Positions 63,846 to 64,000 of a stretch of 64,000 bases of DNA are shown here, piece after piece. Each line of letters opens with the position of its first letter. Position 1 is the first letter of the stretch. The notes below the pieces were generated by a model, which ran no database searches, had not been told where the DNA came from, and saw only the letters and a program-made list of their open reading frames with translations. This stretch comes from GCA-002733465 sp039969155 (GTDB lineage: Bacteria > Pseudomonadota > Gammaproteobacteria > Enterobacterales > Kangiellaceae): positions 7,659 to 71,658 of the forward strand of contig JBDVOJ010000106.1 in assembly GCA_039969155.1 (NCBI GenBank), in the 5' to 3' direction. Made by a program: the position numbers and the translations under genes.

Positions 63846-64000
63846 CTAATTTGCTGTCAGGGTAAAATCGATACAAGTGTCTTTTCCTGCACCTTGAATA
63901 TTACTGAACTCGTATATATCCATTGTATAAGTTCCAGCTGTTAGCTGACGAGTAATCGATTCGTTTCCATCAGACTCACTTCTAAATTCAACGGTGCCAG
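63846..64000 (-). CDS. Truncated upstream gene, C-terminal end (window edge)
   Basis: 50 codons and a TAG, starting beyond the window. The visible peptide ends in TRQLTAGTYTMDIYEFSNI, then KDTCIDFTLTAN, a beta-rich, extracytoplasmic-looking tail with a T/G-rich turn similar to secreted domains. No family can be assigned from this fragment. Confidence 0.6.
   Translation of the reverse strand, partial: GTVEFRSESDGNESITRQLTAGTYTMDIYEFSNIQGAGKDTCIDFTLTAN

Noticed and set aside
1..64000. CRISPR arrays, prophage, rRNA or tRNA genes
   Set aside because: No regularly spaced repeats, integrase, or tRNA-like cloverleaf was recognised; all long regions are explained by ordinary genes.

Overview
The window is ordinary chromosomal DNA of an AT-rich gammaproteobacterium, probably marine. 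This rests on a Pseudomonas-type Fur divergent from BamE, Rsd, OmpR, FkpA, DsbB, Tex, HldE, the YdbH-YnbE-YdbL trio and a complete his operon. A Kangiella/Aliikangiella-like (Kangiellaceae) origin is my inference from the gene set and base composition; it is not proven here. I see no prophage, CRISPR array, rRNA or tRNA. Gene density is high.

Layout. 1-1.6 kb: end of purH, then purD and a terminator. 1.8-2.2 kb: a lone transposase-like HTH gene. 2.2-6.8 kb: a 1509-residue two-component-propeller c-di-GMP enzyme. 7.0-10.1 kb: a Tat-signalled TldD-like protein and its TldE-like partner. 10.2-18.6 kb: DUF4159 protein, MoxR ATPase, DUF58, BatA-like and two large membrane proteins, mostly overlapping. 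18.6-23.2 kb: DsrE-like, Mpo1-like, FkpA, a WD40 lipoprotein, an ECF sigma factor with a small zinc-finger partner, and BamE. 23.4-26.1 kb: fur, a phenylalanine attenuator, and a pheA with an extra C-terminal domain. 26.1-32.3 kb: ABM protein, Rsd, a PAS histidine kinase, DsbB, Tex. 32.7-41.6 kb: OmpR without EnvZ, a cluster of secreted proteins (S41 and M6 proteases, lipoproteins), an RND exporter. 41.6-47.3 kb: two small DUF proteins and a second propeller GGDEF-EAL protein. 47.4-54.8 kb: his operon read leftwards, hisL(attenuator)-hisG-hisC/HAD-hisB-hisH-hisF-hisA/I/E-hisD. 54.9-63.2 kb: hldE, DUF423, GST-like, ydbL-ynbE-ydbH, ctpA, yibQ-like. 63.3-64 kb: a lipoprotein and a truncated secreted protein.

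The most notable points are as follows. (1) PheA is fused to a domain that aligns end to end with type I-beta DAHP synthase but has lost almost all catalytic residues, so it is probably a regulatory pseudoenzyme. (2) Both pheA and the his operon are preceded by short leader peptides rich in Phe or His followed by terminators, i.e. ribosome-mediated attenuators. (3) The his pathway is compacted by fusions: HisA-HisI-HisE in one chain, and HisC joined to a HAD phosphatase that probably supplies histidinol-phosphate phosphatase, which the short HisB lacks. Other points worth following are the exported TldD, the orphan OmpR, and a GlyGly-CTERM tail on the M6 protease.
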